Below, one piece after another: positions 62,129-64,000 of a DNA stretch of 64,000 nt. The first letter of the stretch is position 1. Each line of letters begins with the position of its first letter. The notes under the pieces are model-generated. The model worked only from the letters and a program-made list of their open reading frames with translations. It had not been told where the DNA came from and ran no database searches. The stretch lies in the NCBI GenBank assembly GCA_963815285.1, contig CAWFGB010000005.1, positions 620,001-684,000 on the forward strand. The letters are read 5' to 3'. The position numbers and the translations under genes are program-made. The DNA comes from JACCSI01 sp963815285. Its GTDB lineage: Bacteria > Acidobacteriota > Vicinamibacteria > Vicinamibacterales > UBA2999.

Positions 62129-64000
62129 ATGACCCCTGTCGCGCCGGTTCCCGGTGCCATCGTCGTCCGCGGCGCCCGAACTCACAACCTCAAGAATGTT
62201 GACGTCACCCTGCCGGCCGGCCGGCTGATCGTCGTGACCGGCGTCAGCGGCTCAGGCAAATCCTCCCTGGCCTTCGACACCGTATACGCCGAGGGTCAGA
62301 GGCGTTATGTCGAATCGCTTTCTGCTTACGCCCGGCAGTTTCTCGAGCGCATGGAGAAGCCCGACGTCGATCGGATTGACGGCATCTGTCCTTCGATTGC
62401 GATTCGACAGAAAAACACGGTTCGCAATCCGCGCTCGACGGTCGGCACCGGCACGGAGATCCACGACTACATGCGGCTGTTGTTTGCCCGCGTCGGACGG
62501 ACCTTCTGTCGTCAATGCGGGGAGCAGGTAATTCGCGAAACTGCCGAAGTGGTGGCGACGCGGCTGCTGGCGCTGCCCCAGGGCGCCCGCATCGTGCTCG
62601 GGTTTGATCTGCCAATTGTGACGCTGTCAGCTCACGAGGGTGATTCTCCGTTGGCAGCGGATAGTGTGGAGGAGGCAGAGGATCCCGACTTGTTCTCGTT
62701 GGACGACGGTGGCGACGCCGAGGCCGCAATCCGCGCGACGCTCGAGTCACTGCGGCGAAAGGGGTTCGGGCGCCTGCTGATTGACGGCCAGGCGGTCACC
62801 CTCGAAGAGGTCGAGCCCGCCGCACTGGCCGATAACCCGACGCTGCAGGTCGTGGTGGATCGCCTGAAGATCGAAGGCGATCTGCGAGCGCGTCTGACCG
62901 ATTCCATCGAGGTCGCCTATCAGGAGGGCGGTGGCGCGGCCTGGGCCGTGGAGATAGGCGGCGCGACGCACGCGTTCTCGGAACGTTTCGAGTGCCGCCG
63001 TTGCCACATCCAATACGAAGACCCGCAGCCGCGGCTGTTTTCGTTCAACAACCCGTTCGGAGCGTGCCCGACGTGTCATGGATTCGGCAACGTCATCGAG
63101 CTCGACATGAACCTGGTCGTGCCGGATCCAGCCAAGTCGATCAATCAGGGCGCGATCGAACCGTGGACCAAGCCTCATTACCGGTCGCACCTCGCCGAGC
63201 TCAAACGCACCGCGAAAGCTCGCAGGCTGCGCCTGGACGTGCCCTGGCGCGATCTGTCGGACGATGACCGGCGGCTCGTTCTCGAAGGCGATGGCGAAGA
63301 CTACGAGGGCATCCGTGGCTTCTTTGCGTGGCTGGAACGCAAGAAATACAAGGTCCACGTGCGCGTGTTTCTGAGCCGCTACCGCGGGTATCTGACCTGC
63401 CCGGACTGTGGCGGCACGCGGCTGCGACGTGAAGCCCGTGACGTTCGCGTGGGCGGCATGACGATCGATCGAGTGTCGGCGCTGACTGTGCGCGAATCTC
63501 AAGCCTTCTTCTCCACACTGGCACTGTCGGACAAGGAATCGGCGATTGCCGAGAAAGTGCTGAAGGAGATCCAGCGCCGGCTCGGGTTTCTGGCCGACGT
63601 CGGGCTTGATTATCTGACCCTTGATCGCCTGTCCTCGACGCTGTCGGGCGGCGAAGCGCAGCGCATCAACCTGGCCACCTCACTTGGGTCGTCACTCGTC
63701 GGCACGCTTTACGTGCTCGACGAACCCTCGATTGGGCTGCATACGCGAGACAATCAACGGCTCATCCGGATCCTTCGGCAGTTGCGCGATCAGGGCAACA
63801 CCGTCCTGGTGGTCGAGCACGACGCGGACATGATCACGGTGGCCGACCACATCATCGACATGGGCCTCGGCGCCGGCGAACACGGCGGCCGCGTGATCTT
63901 CTCGGGAACTCTCGACCAGCTCAAAGTGGAGCCGCGCTCGCTGACCGCGAAGTACCTGCGTGGCGAGTTGAGCATTCCCGTGCCGGCCGTCCGGCGCCGC
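62129..64000 (+). CDS. uvrA: UvrA, excinuclease ABC subunit A (partial)
   Basis: The first 624 residues are visible before the window ends, without a stop. Walker A GVSGSGKSSL, the UvrA-specific TVYAEGQRRYVESLSAYARQ and the zinc-finger region (FCRQCGEQV, CRRCHIQYED) are clear. The ABC signature STLSGGEAQR, Walker B YVLDEPSIGLH and VVEHDADMI follow. UvrA finds bulky DNA lesions and recruits UvrB. It starts at ATG 62129. The first half of the protein ends inside the window and the second ATPase half must lie beyond. Confidence 0.97.
   Translation, partial: MTPVAPVPGAIVVRGARTHNLKNVDVTLPAGRLIVVTGVSGSGKSSLAFDTVYAEGQRRYVESLSAYARQFLERMEKPDVDRIDGICPSIAIRQKNTVRNPRSTVGTGTEIHDYMRLLFARVGRTFCRQCGEQVIRETAEVVATRLLALPQGARIVLGFDLPIVTLSAHEGDSPLAADSVEEAEDPDLFSLDDGGDAEAAIRATLESLRRKGFGRLLIDGQAVTLEEVEPAALADNPTLQVVVDRLKIEGDLRARLTDSIEVAYQEGGGAAWAVEIGGATHAFSERFECRRCHIQYEDPQPRLFSFNNPFGACPTCHGFGNVIELDMNLVVPDPAKSINQGAIEPWTKPHYRSHLAELKRTAKARRLRLDVPWRDLSDDDRRLVLEGDGEDYEGIRGFFAWLERKKYKVHVRVFLSRYRGYLTCPDCGGTRLRREARDVRVGGMTIDRVSALTVRESQAFFSTLALSDKESAIAEKVLKEIQRRLGFLADVGLDYLTLDRLSSTLSGGEAQRINLATSLGSSLVGTLYVLDEPSIGLHTRDNQRLIRILRQLRDQGNTVLVVEHDADMITVADHIIDMGLGAGEHGGRVIFSGTLDQLKVEPRSLTAKYLRGELSIPVPAVRRR

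Overview
The window is about 64 kb of GC-rich bacterial chromosome. The gene families point to an acidobacterium, most likely of the Vicinamibacterales (old subgroup 6); this is an inference from content, not a taxonomic search. The clues are an ECF-like sigma factor paired with a Ser/Thr kinase-TPR protein, HTH-PD40 propeller proteins, an MsrPQ repair pair, a complex resembling alternative complex III (ACIII), HAF-repeat and Reg_prop propeller proteins, an ADOP-type permease remnant and many secreted proteins of unknown role. There is one tRNA (initiator fMet), no rRNA and no CRISPR array.

Layout. 1-9.3 kb is ordinary chromosome: an exported protein (partial), a short histidine kinase, two small sugar-nucleotide-type transferases around msrPQ, a divergent sigma factor/kinase pair, a lipoprotein, and a flavin disulfide reductase with a DUF4126 membrane protein. 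At 9289-9365 lies tRNA-fMet, an integration site: a large serine recombinase gene runs into its antisense strand. A second, eroded recombinase end with a 12-bp copy of the tRNA 3' end sits at 15.57 kb, so two related elements seem to be stacked in tandem. The accessory zone (9.4 to about 20.4 kb) carries a DUF433/DUF5615 toxin-antitoxin pair, PD40 proteins, a YciF-type ferritin-like protein, a PAS hybrid kinase and many broken genes.

21.4-27.4 kb is a tightly packed respiratory cluster: monoheme c, pentaheme c, molybdopterin-like subunit, four-cluster Fe-S protein, NrfD/ActC and DUF3341/ActD. It looks like an ACIII whose ActB is split into two proteins. 27.4-37.7 kb holds a sigma-factor remnant, a receiver protein, a frameshifted sugar-binding protein, large secreted proteins (HAF repeats; a glycine-rich HYR protein) and a Reg_prop sensor kinase with its NarL-type regulator. 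At 38.06 kb is a 134-bp copy of part of actD, joined to a PQQ-dehydrogenase scrap.

38.2-44.5 kb is an operon with every junction overlapping: GntR-type tail, class-V aminotransferase, an alpha/beta-hydrolase fused to an isoaspartyl peptidase, a dicarboxylate/amino-acid symporter and a TPR protein. It suggests salvage of isoaspartyl or asparaginyl compounds. 44.7-50.2 kb has secreted hydrolase, TPR, VOC, membrane and Fn3-like proteins. 50.2-54.95 kb (minus) is a compact cassette of MoxR AAA+, a VWA protein with an HExxH domain, a membrane protein and a ParB-like protein, followed by a methyltransferase. This is the best candidate for an undescribed system. The right end has a RodZ/PEGA-like protein, integrase and permease remnants, an ergothioneine pair (egtB, egtD), an outer-membrane barrel protein and the start of uvrA.

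Frameshifts are unusually frequent in accessory genes, several at G/C runs, so either gene decay or sequencing indels must be considered.
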